A DNA stretch of 64,000 nt from an uncultured Oscillospiraceae bacterium (GCA_934646185.1 CAKUEH010000001.1:1-64000), one strand, 5' to 3'. Counted from the stretch's first letter, positions 51,219 through 59,946 are shown. Translations and numbers: made by a program. The notes: generated from the sequence alone by a model not told the origin.

Positions 51219-51911
51219 ATGATCTATACTGCAGAAGTCAAGCATATGTGCCCGGTTGCCAAGGGCGCGTATCATGGCCCGGCGCCCATTCCCGAAGAGG
51301 GCAAGTGGGTGCAGGCAAAGGAAATCAAGGATATCTCCGGCTTTACCCACGGCGTGGGCTGGTGCGCACCTCAGCAGGGCACCTGCAAGCTGTCCCTGAA
51401 CATCAAGAACGGCGTCATCGAAGAGGCCCTGGTCGAGACCATCGGCTGCTCCGGCATGACCCACTCCGCAGCCATGGCTTCCGAGATCCTCATCGGCAAG
51501 ACCATCCTCGAGGCCCTCAACACCGACCTCGTCTGCGACGCCATCAACACCGCCATGCGCGAGCTGTTCCTCCAGATCGTCTACGGCCGCAGCCAGTCTG
51601 CGTTCTCCGAAGACGGCCTCGCCGTCGGCGCTTCTCTGGAAGACCTTGGCAAGGGCCTCAGAAGCCAGGTCGGCACGATGTTCGCCACCAAGGAAAAGGG
51701 CCCGCGTTACCTCGAAATGGCCGAGGGCTACTGCTCCAAGATCGCCCTCAACAAGGACGACGAGATCGTCGGCTACGAATTCATCAACTTCGGCAAGATG
51801 ATGGACTTCATCAAGAAGGGCGACGAGCCCGCCGAGGCCATCAAGAAGGCCACCGGTCACTATGGCCAGTGGGACACCGCGGCGAAGTATATCGACCCGC
51901 GTCAGGAATAA
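51219..51911 (+). CDS. IscU/NifU-N-like iron-sulfur scaffold-type protein
   Basis: A 230-residue protein whose middle resembles the IscU/NifU N-terminal fold: GTCKLSLNIKNGVIEEALVETIGCSGMTHSAAMASE and later a helix with LVCDAINTAMREL. Conserved cysteines are present near residues 11, 49, 56, 77, 105 and 171, but not in the exact IscU pattern. It is always, as far as I recall, encoded beside a GGGtGRT-motif protein in Clostridia and some methanogens. A metal- or cluster-binding partner is the likely role; the pathway is unknown. SD GAAAGGAAG precedes ATG 51219. Confidence 0.8.
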   Translation: MIYTAEVKHMCPVAKGAYHGPAPIPEEGKWVQAKEIKDISGFTHGVGWCAPQQGTCKLSLNIKNGVIEEALVETIGCSGMTHSAAMASEILIGKTILEALNTDLVCDAINTAMRELFLQIVYGRSQSAFSEDGLAVGASLEDLGKGLRSQVGTMFATKEKGPRYLEMAEGYCSKIALNKDDEIVGYEFINFGKMMDFIKKGDEPAEAIKKATGHYGQWDTAAKYIDPRQE

Positions 51912-51929
51912 GAGAAGGAGGACACGAAA

Positions 51930-52931
51930 ATGGCTTTGTTTGAAAACTACGACAGAAGAATCGACAAGATCAACGGCGTCCTCAAGCAGTACGGCATCGA
52001 GTCCGTCGAGGCTTGCCGCGAAATGTGCCAGGCCAAGGGCTTTGACCCGTATGAGATCGTCAAGGGCATCCAGCCCATCTGCTTCGAAAACGCCTGCTGG
52101 GCATATACCGTCGGCGCTGCCATCGCCATGAAGAAGGGCGTCAAGACCGCTGCCGAAGCCGCTACCGCCATCGGCGAGGGCCTGCAGGCCTTCTGCATCG
52201 ACGGCTCCGTCGCCGACGACCGCAAGGTCGGCCTTGGCCACGGCAATCTGGGCGCTATGCTCCTGTCCGAGGAGTCCGAGTGCTTCTGCTTCCTCGCCGG
52301 TCACGAGTCCTTTGCAGCCGCTGAGGGCGCCATCGGTATCGTCAAGAACGCCAACAAGGCGCGCAAAAAGCCCCTGCGCGTCATCCTGAACGGCCTCGGC
52401 AAGGATGCCGCTCAGATCATCTCCCGTATCAACGGCTTCACCTACGTCCAGACGCAGTTTGATTACTACACGGGCGAGCTGAAGATCGTCCGCGAGATCC
52501 GCTACTCCGAGGGCGAGCGCGCCAACGTCCGCTGCTACGGCGCCGACGATGTCCGCGAGGGTGTCGCCATCATGCACAAGGAAGGCGTCGACGTCTCCAT
52601 TACCGGCAACTCCACTAACCCCACCCGCTTCCAGCATCCGGTCGCAGGCACCTATAAGAAGGAATGCGTCCAGATGGGCAAGAAGTATTTCTCCGTCGCT
52701 TCCGGCGGCGGTACGGGCCGTACCCTGCATCCGGACAACATGGCCGCGGGCCCCGCTTCCTACGGCATGACCGATACCATGGGCCGCATGCACTCCGATG
52801 CACAGTTCGCAGGCTCCTCCTCCGTCCCGGCGCACGTCGAGATGATGGGCTTCCTCGGCATGGGCAACAACCCCATGGTCGGCGCGACCGTCGCAGTTGC
52901 TGTTGCCGTCGAAGAGGCAATGAAGAAGTAA
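51930..52931 (+). CDS. GGGtGRT-motif protein of unknown function
   Basis: A 333-residue protein recognised by VASGGGTGRTLHPDN, the motif naming Pfam family GGGtGRT. Other conserved-looking parts are GHGNLGAMLLSEESECFCFLAG, KKPLRVILNGLGKDAAQ, VSITGNSTNPTRFQHPVAG and a Gly/Ala/Val-rich C-terminal helix. The Gly-rich loops suggest nucleotide or phosphate binding. No signal peptide. It starts 18 bases after the IscU-like gene with AGAAGGAGG upstream, so they form a two-gene operon. The function is not known to me; a redox or cluster-dependent enzyme with its own scaffold partner is one idea. Confidence 0.85.
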   Translation: MALFENYDRRIDKINGVLKQYGIESVEACREMCQAKGFDPYEIVKGIQPICFENACWAYTVGAAIAMKKGVKTAAEAATAIGEGLQAFCIDGSVADDRKVGLGHGNLGAMLLSEESECFCFLAGHESFAAAEGAIGIVKNANKARKKPLRVILNGLGKDAAQIISRINGFTYVQTQFDYYTGELKIVREIRYSEGERANVRCYGADDVREGVAIMHKEGVDVSITGNSTNPTRFQHPVAGTYKKECVQMGKKYFSVASGGGTGRTLHPDNMAAGPASYGMTDTMGRMHSDAQFAGSSSVPAHVEMMGFLGMGNNPMVGATVAVAVAVEEAMKK

Positions 52932-52987
52932 GGGAGATTCCCTGCGGGTGAACCGAGAACATTCGGAATTCTTCAAATCGCAAAAAT

Positions 52988-53054
52988 AAACAGGGAAGCA
53001 TGTCCTTTCGCATCTTCTTTCAAAGAAATGAGAGGGGGCATGCTTCCTGTTTTG
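52988..53054 (+). terminator. Terminator after the GGGtGRT gene
   Basis: AACAGGGAAGCATGTCC pairs with GGGGGCATGCTTCCTGTT across a 28-base loop that itself can fold (TTTC...GAAA). A few T residues follow. Between here and 53157 nothing else was seen. Confidence 0.7.
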
Positions 53055-53157
53055 CGTTTAGAGGGATCCTGGTGCGTAAGCGCGGCGGTTCTTCCAAACA
53101 AAGCGGCATCTGCGAAGGCAGAGCCGCATAAAATGATTGATGAGGAGGAACCTGACC

Positions 53158-53310
53158 ATGCCGATCTCTGACGCGCCGCGACCTGTTGCAGCCTGTTCTG
53201 CGGCATGTTTTTGTGCCGGACAGACGCTGTTTTCTATCGTGCCGAAAAGTCGGCAGTTTTGCCGACAACCCGGCATTTACCAGCCGCATCCACCTTCTTA
53301 TCTTTTGTAG
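53158..53310 (+). CDS. Possible small cysteine-rich protein or leader peptide
   Basis: A 50-codon reading frame preceded by GAGGAGG nine bases upstream of ATG 53158. The product begins MPISDAPRPVAACSAACFCA and has five cysteines. Its TAG stop (53310) sits next to the GAGGAGG that serves the following XRE-type gene, so translation of one could affect the other. An internal hairpin GTCGGCA/TGCCGAC lies within it. No homology could be judged. It may be a real small protein, a leader peptide, or chance. Confidence 0.35.
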   Translation: MPISDAPRPVAACSAACFCAGQTLFSIVPKSRQFCRQPGIYQPHPPSYLL

Positions 53311-53329
53311 TGAGGAGGTGCCTCTATAT

Positions 53330-53965
53330 ATGCAAATAGAGAAAAATATTGCAGCCACATTACAGCGCAAAATGAAAGCGGCGGGAAAAACGAAGCTGGA
53401 ATTTTCAAGAGAGCTCGGTATTCCGCGCTCGACCTTTCAGGAGTATCTGAAGGGAGAAAAATGCCTGCGCTCGGACTCCATCGAAGAGCTTGCTAAAAGT
53501 CTCTCGATGTCTCCGGCACAGCTGATCTCCGGACCGGATTACACGGAATCCTGCAGAATATTCAGCACGGACACCCTGCTCGCAGAGCTCCAGACGCTCC
53601 ACCCTCGGGCACAGGGCCTGGCGCAGGAGGCCGTTTCGCTTTTGCAGACCGCGTTCCGGCTTTCGGCAGAATGGGACAGGCTTGACGCACTTTCGGCGTC
53701 TCCGGCCTGCGAGGCTCCGGAAAGCGCTTACCGATATGTGCTCTATGAGGCACATGGCCCGGCGCGAATGATCTACGCCTACGGCATTCTGGGCCAGCAG
53801 CATCTTGACGGCGGCTGGACGACGATCGCGATCACCGCTCCGTTTTCCAACAATCGGTCTAGCGTCGCGCATCTTTCAAAGCTCTGTACCGATCAGCAGC
53901 TCGAGCCCATTCACATCCTTGATGTGATCCACGACTTTATGGATCTTGAGACCAGACCCTTCTGA
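53330..53965 (+). CDS. XRE-family transcriptional regulator
   Basis: A 211-residue regulator with an N-terminal Cro/C1-type helix-turn-helix (about 18-62, GKTKLEFSRELGIPRSTFQEYL then SIEELAKSLSMSPAQLI). The C-terminal 120 residues are unlike known sensor domains to my eye (YVLYEAHGPARMIYAYGILG). ATG 53330 has GAGGAGG 11 bases upstream, a somewhat long spacing. A longer in-frame reading to 53186 lacks a ribosome site. It ends before a GC hairpin shared with the convergent cupin gene. Target and signal unknown. Confidence 0.82.
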   Translation: MQIEKNIAATLQRKMKAAGKTKLEFSRELGIPRSTFQEYLKGEKCLRSDSIEELAKSLSMSPAQLISGPDYTESCRIFSTDTLLAELQTLHPRAQGLAQEAVSLLQTAFRLSAEWDRLDALSASPACEAPESAYRYVLYEAHGPARMIYAYGILGQQHLDGGWTTIAITAPFSNNRSSVAHLSKLCTDQQLEPIHILDVIHDFMDLETRPF

Positions 53966-53970
53966 CGCCA

Positions 53971-54000
53971 GACCGGCGGCCGGAATCCCGGCCGCCGGTC
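53971..54000. terminator. Hairpin between convergent XRE and cupin genes
   Basis: GACCGGCGGCCGG-AATC-CCGGCCGCCGGTC, a perfect 13-bp stem without a clear T-run on either side. Probably a shared terminator for both genes. Confidence 0.6.
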
Positions 54001-54009
54001 TGCTGTATT

Positions 54010-54339
54010 TCAGAATACGACGACCAGCAGCATTTTGAACTGCTTCTGTCCGAAGACCGCGTGCGGGTGGCGTGCGGGCATGACGATGGACTCGCCCTCG
54101 TGCAGCTCATACGCCGCGCCGTCGATGGTGATGCGGCCCGTGCCGTCGAGGCAGGTGACGAAGGCATCACCGCCGGATTCATGGGTGCTGATCTCTTCGC
54201 CCTTGTCGAAGGCGAACAGCGTAACGCTCAGCGCGTCATTCTGCGCAAGTGTCTTGCTCACGACCTGACCGGGCTGATAAGCGACCTGCTCCTTGAGCGT
54301 CAAAACAGCGGATCTTTCAATATTTTTAAGGCCGGACAT
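54010..54339 (-). CDS. Small cupin-domain protein
   Basis: A 109-residue single cupin. The two cupin motifs are recognisable as ISTHESGGDAFVTCLDGTG and the later LHEGESIVMPARHPHAVFG, with histidine and glutamate metal ligands in reduced form. Such proteins bind a small molecule or metal and often act as detoxifying enzymes or sensors. ATG 54339 is followed by a normal opening MSGLKNIERS. It is a single leftward gene; substrate unknown. Confidence 0.85.
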   Translation of the reverse strand: MSGLKNIERSAVLTLKEQVAYQPGQVVSKTLAQNDALSVTLFAFDKGEEISTHESGGDAFVTCLDGTGRITIDGAAYELHEGESIVMPARHPHAVFGQKQFKMLLVVVF

Positions 54340-54571
54340 AATCTTTCCTCCCAGTATGAAGATGTGATTATGATGCCCGTTTTTTCGGAGATAAGCTGTT
54401 AGATTTCCAACACAGTCAATTTTTATGCCTGTCTGAAAAACATGTCTGCGTATTATTCACGAAACGTTCACAACTATCGTGTAAACTGGCAGAACCTGCG
54501 GCGAAAAACTGCGTCTGTAGGGTGATGCGGGCGATCCCGCACAAGAAAAAAGATTCCAAAGGAGTTCCAAC

Positions 54572-55144
54572 ATGAAAAAACTGACTGCAATTTTCCTTGC
54601 TGCGCTGACGGCGCTTTCCCTGACCGCCTGCGCGGCAAAGTCTGACGCGAAGACCGACGCTTCGGAAATTCCCGATGCGCTGACCATTCTCAATACCGTC
54701 TGGGCAAGCTATTCCGAGGACGAAAAATTCCCGGCCGCGGGCGGCGATTATTCTGAGGCCAATATGACCGACGGCAAGCCCGGACCGGTCGGTCTTGAAA
54801 ACGCATCCGACGTCGAATACCTGCTGAGCATCCCCGCGTCCGTTGTGGCGCTGGCAGACGACGGCGCGTCGCTGTTCCATATGATGAACGGCAATACCTT
54901 TACCTGCGGCGCGCTGCGCCTGCAAGACGCCGGAAAGCTGGATGAGGCGGCAAAGGAGATCAAGGATTACATCATGGCCAAGCACTGGATGTGCGGCTTC
55001 CCGGACAAGCTGGTCGTCGTCTCGGTCGACAATTATCTCATCTCGTTCTTCGGCGCGGAGGATCTGGTCAACACATTCCGTGACAAGCTGCAGGCCGCGT
55101 ATGCAGGCGCTGTCGTCATTACCGACGAACCGATCGTAGTGTGA
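54572..55144 (+). CDS. Small lipoprotein upstream of the O-acylation genes
   Basis: A 190-residue lipoprotein with a typical signal peptide (MKKLTAIFLAALTALSLTAC, lipid-modified C20). After a short linker the mature part is an alpha/beta domain with SIPASVVALADDGASLFHMM and VVVSVDNYLISFFGAEDLVN. It recalls the DUF4358-like lipoproteins found beside MBOAT/DHHW genes in Clostridia, but the match is tentative. It lies 33 bases before the MBOAT gene, with a TATAAT between (55145-55150). Confidence 0.75.
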   Translation: MKKLTAIFLAALTALSLTACAAKSDAKTDASEIPDALTILNTVWASYSEDEKFPAAGGDYSEANMTDGKPGPVGLENASDVEYLLSIPASVVALADDGASLFHMMNGNTFTCGALRLQDAGKLDEAAKEIKDYIMAKHWMCGFPDKLVVVSVDNYLISFFGAEDLVNTFRDKLQAAYAGAVVITDEPIVV

Positions 55145-55177
55145 TATAATAAATTTATGTAAATCGAAAGGGCTGCC

Positions 55178-56578
55178 ATGCTGTTTTCAAGTGTCCCGTT
55201 CCTGTTTTATTTTCTTCCCGTTGTTCTGATCCTGTATTTCCTCGTGCCCTGGCGGGCAAAAAACAGTATACTGCTCCTTTCGAGCCTTGTGTTTTACGGC
55301 TGGGGCGAGCCGCGCTATCTGCCGGTCATGCTCGGCTCCATCCTGCAGGGCTATGTCTTTGGGCGTCTCATTGAGCGCTTCCGCGGCTCGAAGCGGGCAA
55401 AGCTGTTTCTGGTGCTGTCCGTCCTCCTGAGCCTCGGCACGCTGGCTTACTTCAAGTACGCCGATTTCATGATCGCCAACCTGAACGCGCTGACCGGGCT
55501 GTCTGTCCCGCTGCTGCGGCTGGCGCTGCCGGTCGGGATCAGCTTCTATACTTTCCAGATCCTGAGCTATACCGTAGATGTGTTCCGTGGGGACGTCCCG
55601 GCCCAACGGAATCTCATCGATCTGGCGGCCTATATCGCCATGTTCCCGCAGCTCATCGCCGGGCCGATCGTCCGGTATTCGGATATTGCCGCGCAGCTGA
55701 AAATGCGCGGACACAGTGTATCAGACGCCGCCTCCGGCGCGCGGCGATTCATTCTGGGACTCGCGAAAAAGATCCTGTTTGCCAATCTGCTCGGCGAGCT
55801 GGTGTCGGCCTTCCGTGCGTCCGCCGATCTGTCAGTCCTGTACTACTGGCTGGGCGCGATTGCGTTCACCTTGCAGATCTATTATGATTTTTCCGGCTAC
55901 AGTGACATGGCCATCGGTCTTGGCCGGATCTTCGGATTCCGATTCCCCGAAAACTTCCGGTATCCCTATTGCTCCGGCAGCATTACGGAATTCTGGCGGC
56001 GCTGGCACATCTCGCTCGGCTCATGGTTCCGTGATTACCTCTATATTCCGCTGGGCGGGAACCGGAAGGGGAGCGCCCGGCAGCTGCTGAATATCCTGCT
56101 TGTCTGGCTCGCGACCGGTCTGTGGCACGGCGCTGCATGGAATTTTGTCCTGTGGGGCCTGCTGTACGCCGCCCTTCTGACGGCCGAGAAGCTGTTTTTA
56201 CTGCGCGGACTTCAAAAGCTGCGCGTGCTGAACCACATTTATGTGCTGTTGTTTGTAACGCTCGGCTTTGTGCTGTTTGACGCTTCCGGCGTACAGGATG
56301 CCGCGCAGTCCATCCGCGCCATGTTCGGAGGCGGAGGTCTGCCGCTCGTCAGCGCAGAGAGTCTGTACGAGCTGCGCAGCTGCACTGTTTTGCTCCTGCT
56401 TGCTGCAGCGGGCGCGACGCCGCTGCCGAAAACGCTGTGGGTCGCGGCGCAGCGCAGCCGCGCCGGGAAGCTGCTGCTCAACATTCTGGAGCCGGCCGGT
56501 CTGGTCGCCCTTCTGGCAGTCTGCACGGCGTTTCTGGTCGACGGCTCGTTCAATCCGTTCCTGTATTTCCGGTTTTAG
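55178..56578 (+). CDS. MBOAT-family membrane O-acyltransferase (AlgI/PatA type)
   Basis: A 466-residue polytopic protein with about ten helices that passes acetyl groups across the membrane for O-acetylation of wall or exopolysaccharide. Signatures are VGISFYTFQILSYTVDV, YDFSGYSDMAIGLGRIFGFRFPENF, SITEFWRRWHISLGSWFRDYLYIPLGG and the catalytic His in TGLWHGAAWNF. Together with the DHHW gene that follows 11 bases later it forms the classic transfer pair. The acceptor polymer is not identified. Confidence 0.92.
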   Translation: MLFSSVPFLFYFLPVVLILYFLVPWRAKNSILLLSSLVFYGWGEPRYLPVMLGSILQGYVFGRLIERFRGSKRAKLFLVLSVLLSLGTLAYFKYADFMIANLNALTGLSVPLLRLALPVGISFYTFQILSYTVDVFRGDVPAQRNLIDLAAYIAMFPQLIAGPIVRYSDIAAQLKMRGHSVSDAASGARRFILGLAKKILFANLLGELVSAFRASADLSVLYYWLGAIAFTLQIYYDFSGYSDMAIGLGRIFGFRFPENFRYPYCSGSITEFWRRWHISLGSWFRDYLYIPLGGNRKGSARQLLNILLVWLATGLWHGAAWNFVLWGLLYAALLTAEKLFLLRGLQKLRVLNHIYVLLFVTLGFVLFDASGVQDAAQSIRAMFGGGGLPLVSAESLYELRSCTVLLLLAAAGATPLPKTLWVAAQRSRAGKLLLNILEPAGLVALLAVCTAFLVDGSFNPFLYFRF

Positions 56579-56589
56579 GAGGCAGCCAG

Positions 56590-57687
56590 ATGGAAAAACG
56601 AAAAAATCTTGCCGTCGTCCTCCTGGCGTCAGCCTTCCTGCTCGGATTTCTGGTCTGGAGCATTCTGAAGCCGGACGACGCCGTCTCACAGAGCGAGAGA
56701 CGGAAGCTGGCGCAGAAGCCGGATCTCACAGCCGCAGCGGTTCTGAGCGGCGATTTTATGACGAAGTTCGAATCATACACGCTCGACCAGTTCCCGCTGC
56801 GAGACGTCTTCCGACGGCTCAAGGCCGCCGTGCTTCTGGACGTACTGCGGGAAAAGGACAACAATGGCATCTATCTTGCGGACGGCTATGCCGCCAAGCT
56901 GGAATACCCGCTGGACGAAGCGTCTGTCCGGCATGCCGCGGATCGCTTTCAATTTCTTTATGAGACCTATCTGGCCGGAACAGACGCAAAGATCTATGAA
57001 GCCGTCATTCCGGACAAGGGCGCGTTTCTCGCACAGCAGAACGGCTATCCGTCGCTCGACTACAGCGCGCTCGCTGCGCTGCTTCAGGAGAATATGCCCT
57101 ATGCAGAACCGATCGACCTGATGCCGGCACTGTCTCTGGACAGCTACTATCGTACCGATCTGCACTGGCGGCAGGAGGCGCTCCTGCCTGTGGCCGAGCG
57201 GCTGGCGGAAGCAATGGACGTCAAGCTGTCTGCACAATATGACACTGTGACGGCTGACGCGCCGTTCTACGGCGTTTACTGCGGGCAGTCGGCTCTGCCG
57301 CTTGCCCCGGATCCGCTCCGCTATCTGACGAACGAGACGCTTCGTGGATGCACGGTTTACGATTATGAAACAGACGCCGCCGGGCCGATCTATGACCTGT
57401 CCGCACTGACAGGGGAGGAGCCGTATTCCGTGTTTCTCTCCGGTTCCAGGTCGTTGCTCACGATCGCCAATCCCAATGTGGACACAGACCGCGAGCTTGT
57501 GATCTTCCGCGATTCGTTTGCCAGCAGCCTCGCGCCGCTTTTGGCGGGCGCCTATGCGAAGATCACGCTGGTCGATATCCGCTATGTGCAGCCGGAACGG
57601 CTTGGCCGCTGGCTGACGTTTGATGCGCAGGACGTTTTGTTCCTCTACAGCGTGCCCGTTCTCAATCACAGCGAGACGCTCAAATAA
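56590..57687 (+). CDS. DHHW-family protein (AlgJ/AlgX-like O-acetyltransferase partner)
   Basis: A 365-residue extracytoplasmic SGNH-like protein. One membrane helix or uncleaved signal (about 7-26) is followed by a region with the family motif YYRTDLHWRQEALLPVA (DLHW in place of DHHW) and a C-terminal VIFRDSFASSLAPLL block with the catalytic serine of SGNH hydrolases. ATG 56590 follows TTTTAGGAGGCAGCCAG. It would take acetyl from the MBOAT protein and place it on the polymer. Confidence 0.88.
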   Translation: MEKRKNLAVVLLASAFLLGFLVWSILKPDDAVSQSERRKLAQKPDLTAAAVLSGDFMTKFESYTLDQFPLRDVFRRLKAAVLLDVLREKDNNGIYLADGYAAKLEYPLDEASVRHAADRFQFLYETYLAGTDAKIYEAVIPDKGAFLAQQNGYPSLDYSALAALLQENMPYAEPIDLMPALSLDSYYRTDLHWRQEALLPVAERLAEAMDVKLSAQYDTVTADAPFYGVYCGQSALPLAPDPLRYLTNETLRGCTVYDYETDAAGPIYDLSALTGEEPYSVFLSGSRSLLTIANPNVDTDRELVIFRDSFASSLAPLLAGAYAKITLVDIRYVQPERLGRWLTFDAQDVLFLYSVPVLNHSETLK

Positions 57688-57697
57688 CAGAAGAAAC

Positions 57698-57733
57698 GCC
57701 CGGCAGTCTGTGCAAGGCTGCCGGGCATTTTCA
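57698..57733 (+). terminator. Terminator after the DHHW gene
   Basis: GCCCGGCAG...CTGCCGGGC with an 11-base loop followed by ATTTTC, 10 bases after the stop. Confidence 0.82.
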
Positions 57734-57953
57734 CAGGCAGTTTTGCAAAAACTCCTGCATAAAAAGTGTTATGTCAACAATATCCGCGCGTTATGGCGTG
57801 AAAGTTCTTCGTTTTTCAAGCCTGTAAGATGATGACAAAAACGCGCACACTTGTCGAACTATGTAGAAAATATGCGTGTTGACAAATCTGTTGACAGTGT
57901 GAATAACTTTTTGCGGATTATTTTTTTAAAATATTATGGTGAACCTGTGTACA
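57734..57953. other. AT-rich stretch with DnaA-box-like sites, no gene
   Basis: About 220 bases between the convergent DHHW and dapA genes, clearly more AT-rich than its surroundings. It has several TTGACA/TGTCAA words, TGTGAATAA (57898-57906; one mismatch to the DnaA box on the other strand) and an A/T run (about 57918-57940). No open reading frame or good terminator for dapA was seen. It may be a spacer or a protein-binding locus. Confidence 0.4.
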
Positions 57954-58838
57954 TTATGGCTCCGGCATGGCGGAAAGCATCTGTTCCAGAACAGGCAGAT
58001 GCGAACCGCTCAGCGGCGTCAGCGGCAGGCGCGGCAGCCCCGCTGGAACGCCCTCCAGCGTCAGCGCCTGTTTGACCGGGATCGGATTGACCTCACAGAA
58101 AAGCGCGTCCACAAGCCCCATCAGAGCCGTCTGCATATGGCCCGCCTGTGCGAATTCGAACGCCTGACAGGCGCGAACCATCTGCAGCGTCAGCTTGGGC
58201 CGTACATTCGACAAAACGGAGATCACGCCCTTTGCGCCGACCGCCATCAGCGGCACGGTCAGATCGTCGTTTCCGCTCCAGAGCGGAAGCTCCTCCGCAC
58301 AGGCGTCCAGAATGCGCATGGCCTTGGGCGCGCTGCCGCTGGCCTCCTTGATCCCGCCGATGTTCGGATGCCCGCAGAGTGCCCGGCACGTTTCGACCGA
58401 GACGTCCACGCCTGTGCGGCTTGGCACGTTGTAGACGATCACGGGGCAGGGGACGGTATCGGCGGCCGCCGTATAATGCGCGATCAGCCCCGCCTGCGTA
58501 CACTTGTTGTAATAGGGCGTCACCAGCAGGACAGCGTCCACGCCCATAGACGCAGCAACACGGCTCAACTGCAGTGTGTGAGCCGTGTCGTTTGTACCGG
58601 TTCCGGCGATGACGCGGCATCGTCCGGCGCAGTATTTGACCGTGTGCGCGATCAGCGCGAGCTTTTCGTTGTCCGTCATGGTAGAGGCCTCTCCGGTCGT
58701 TCCGCAGACGACGACTGCGTCAACGCCTGCGGCGAGCTGGAGATCCAGCAGCTGATTCATGACGGTAAAATCGACCGTACCCTGCTTGAACGGCGTAACG
58801 AGCGCAGTCGCAACGCCTTCAAAAACGGGCTTTTTCAA
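57954..58838 (-). CDS. dapA: 4-hydroxy-tetrahydrodipicolinate synthase
   Basis: Condenses pyruvate with aspartate semialdehyde in lysine and diaminopimelate synthesis. 294 residues starting at TTG 58838 after GAAGGGAGCGATTC; this gives the family length. Seen: VVCGTTGEASTM, LLVTPYYNKCTQAGLIAHY, YNVPSRTGVDV, and the Schiff-base lysine in NIGGIKEASG. It follows asd by 19 bases, so the two steps that feed each other are cotranscribed. Confidence 0.95.
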   Translation of the reverse strand: MKKPVFEGVATALVTPFKQGTVDFTVMNQLLDLQLAAGVDAVVVCGTTGEASTMTDNEKLALIAHTVKYCAGRCRVIAGTGTNDTAHTLQLSRVAASMGVDAVLLVTPYYNKCTQAGLIAHYTAAADTVPCPVIVYNVPSRTGVDVSVETCRALCGHPNIGGIKEASGSAPKAMRILDACAEELPLWSGNDDLTVPLMAVGAKGVISVLSNVRPKLTLQMVRACQAFEFAQAGHMQTALMGLVDALFCEVNPIPVKQALTLEGVPAGLPRLPLTPLSGSHLPVLEQMLSAMPEP

Positions 58839-58857
58839 AGAATCGCTCCCTTCGGGA

Positions 58858-59946
58858 TCATTTCTTTGCGATATATCCTTCCGCGCAAAGCAGCTCCGCC
58901 AGCAAAACAGCGCCGCCGGCAGCTCCGCGCAGGGTATTATGAGACAGGCAGACGAACTTGTAATCGTACTGCGTATCGGGGCGCAGACGGCCGATGGATA
59001 CGGCCATGCCGCCCTCCAGCATGCGGTCGAGCTTCGTCTGCGGACGGTCGGCTTCCTCGAAGTAATGCAAAAACTGCTTCGGAGCCGACGGCAGATCCAA
59101 TTCCTGCGCGCGGCCGGAGAACCCTGCCCAGTCGGCCTTGATCTGCTCGATCGACGGCTTTTCACCCTTGAATGAGACGAAACACGCCGCCATATGGCCG
59201 TCGGACACCGGCACGCGCAGGCACTGCGCAGTGATGTTGGGCTCTGCCGCGTTGACGATTTTATCGCCTTCGATATGGCCCCAGAGCTTCATCGGCTCCT
59301 GCTCGGATTTTTCTTCCTCGCCGCCGATGTAGGGGATCACGTTGTCGATCATCTCCGGCCATGTTTCAAACGTTTTGCCTGCGCCGGAAATCGCCTGATA
59401 TGTGCAGACCAGCGCCTTCTCAACGCCGTATTTCATCAGCGGGTGAAGGGCCGGCACGTAGCTTTGCAGGCTGCAGTTTGATTTGACGGCGATAAAGCCG
59501 CGCTTCGTGCCGAGCCGTCTGCGCTGGGCATCGATGATGCGGATATGATCCGCGTTGATCTCCGGCACGACCATCGGCACATCGGGCGTGTGGCGGTGGG
59601 CGGAGTTATTGGAGACGACCGGGCATTCGAGCTTTGCGTATGTTTCTTCGAGCGCCTTGATCTCGTCTTTTTTCATATTGACGGCGCAGAAAACAAAATC
59701 GACCTGTCTTGCAATCTCTTCCGCATCCGCCTCCGCATCCATGACAACCATGGATTTGACGCTCTCGGGGATCGGTTCTGTCATGTGCCATTTATCGCCG
59801 ATCGCCTCTGCGTAGGTCTTGCCTGCGCTGTGCGCGCTGGCTGCCAGTACGACGGGCGTGAACCACGGGTGGTTTGCCGTCAGCAGAAGGAAGCGCTGCC
59901 CGACCATACCCGTTGCACCAATGATGCCGACTCTGAATTTTTCCAT
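58858..59946 (-). CDS. asd: Aspartate-semialdehyde dehydrogenase (archaeal/fungal-type)
   Basis: Reduces aspartyl phosphate to aspartate semialdehyde with NADPH. 362 residues with the Rossmann GIIGATGMVGQRF (8-20), catalytic Cys in KSNCSLQ (C158), SGAGKTFETWPEM and VPVSDGHMA with the catalytic His. The sequence resembles the archaeal/fungal-type branch (about 350-360 residues) rather than the E. coli type. ATG 59946 follows GGAGCTTTCATC. It heads the asd-dapA operon. Confidence 0.95.
   Translation of the reverse strand: MEKFRVGIIGATGMVGQRFLLLTANHPWFTPVVLAASAHSAGKTYAEAIGDKWHMTEPIPESVKSMVVMDAEADAEEIARQVDFVFCAVNMKKDEIKALEETYAKLECPVVSNNSAHRHTPDVPMVVPEINADHIRIIDAQRRRLGTKRGFIAVKSNCSLQSYVPALHPLMKYGVEKALVCTYQAISGAGKTFETWPEMIDNVIPYIGGEEEKSEQEPMKLWGHIEGDKIVNAAEPNITAQCLRVPVSDGHMAACFVSFKGEKPSIEQIKADWAGFSGRAQELDLPSAPKQFLHYFEEADRPQTKLDRMLEGGMAVSIGRLRPDTQYDYKFVCLSHNTLRGAAGGAVLLAELLCAEGYIAKK

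Noticed and set aside
57734..57953. Chromosomal origin of replication
   Set aside because: Only one near-consensus DnaA box and no dnaA/dnaN nearby.
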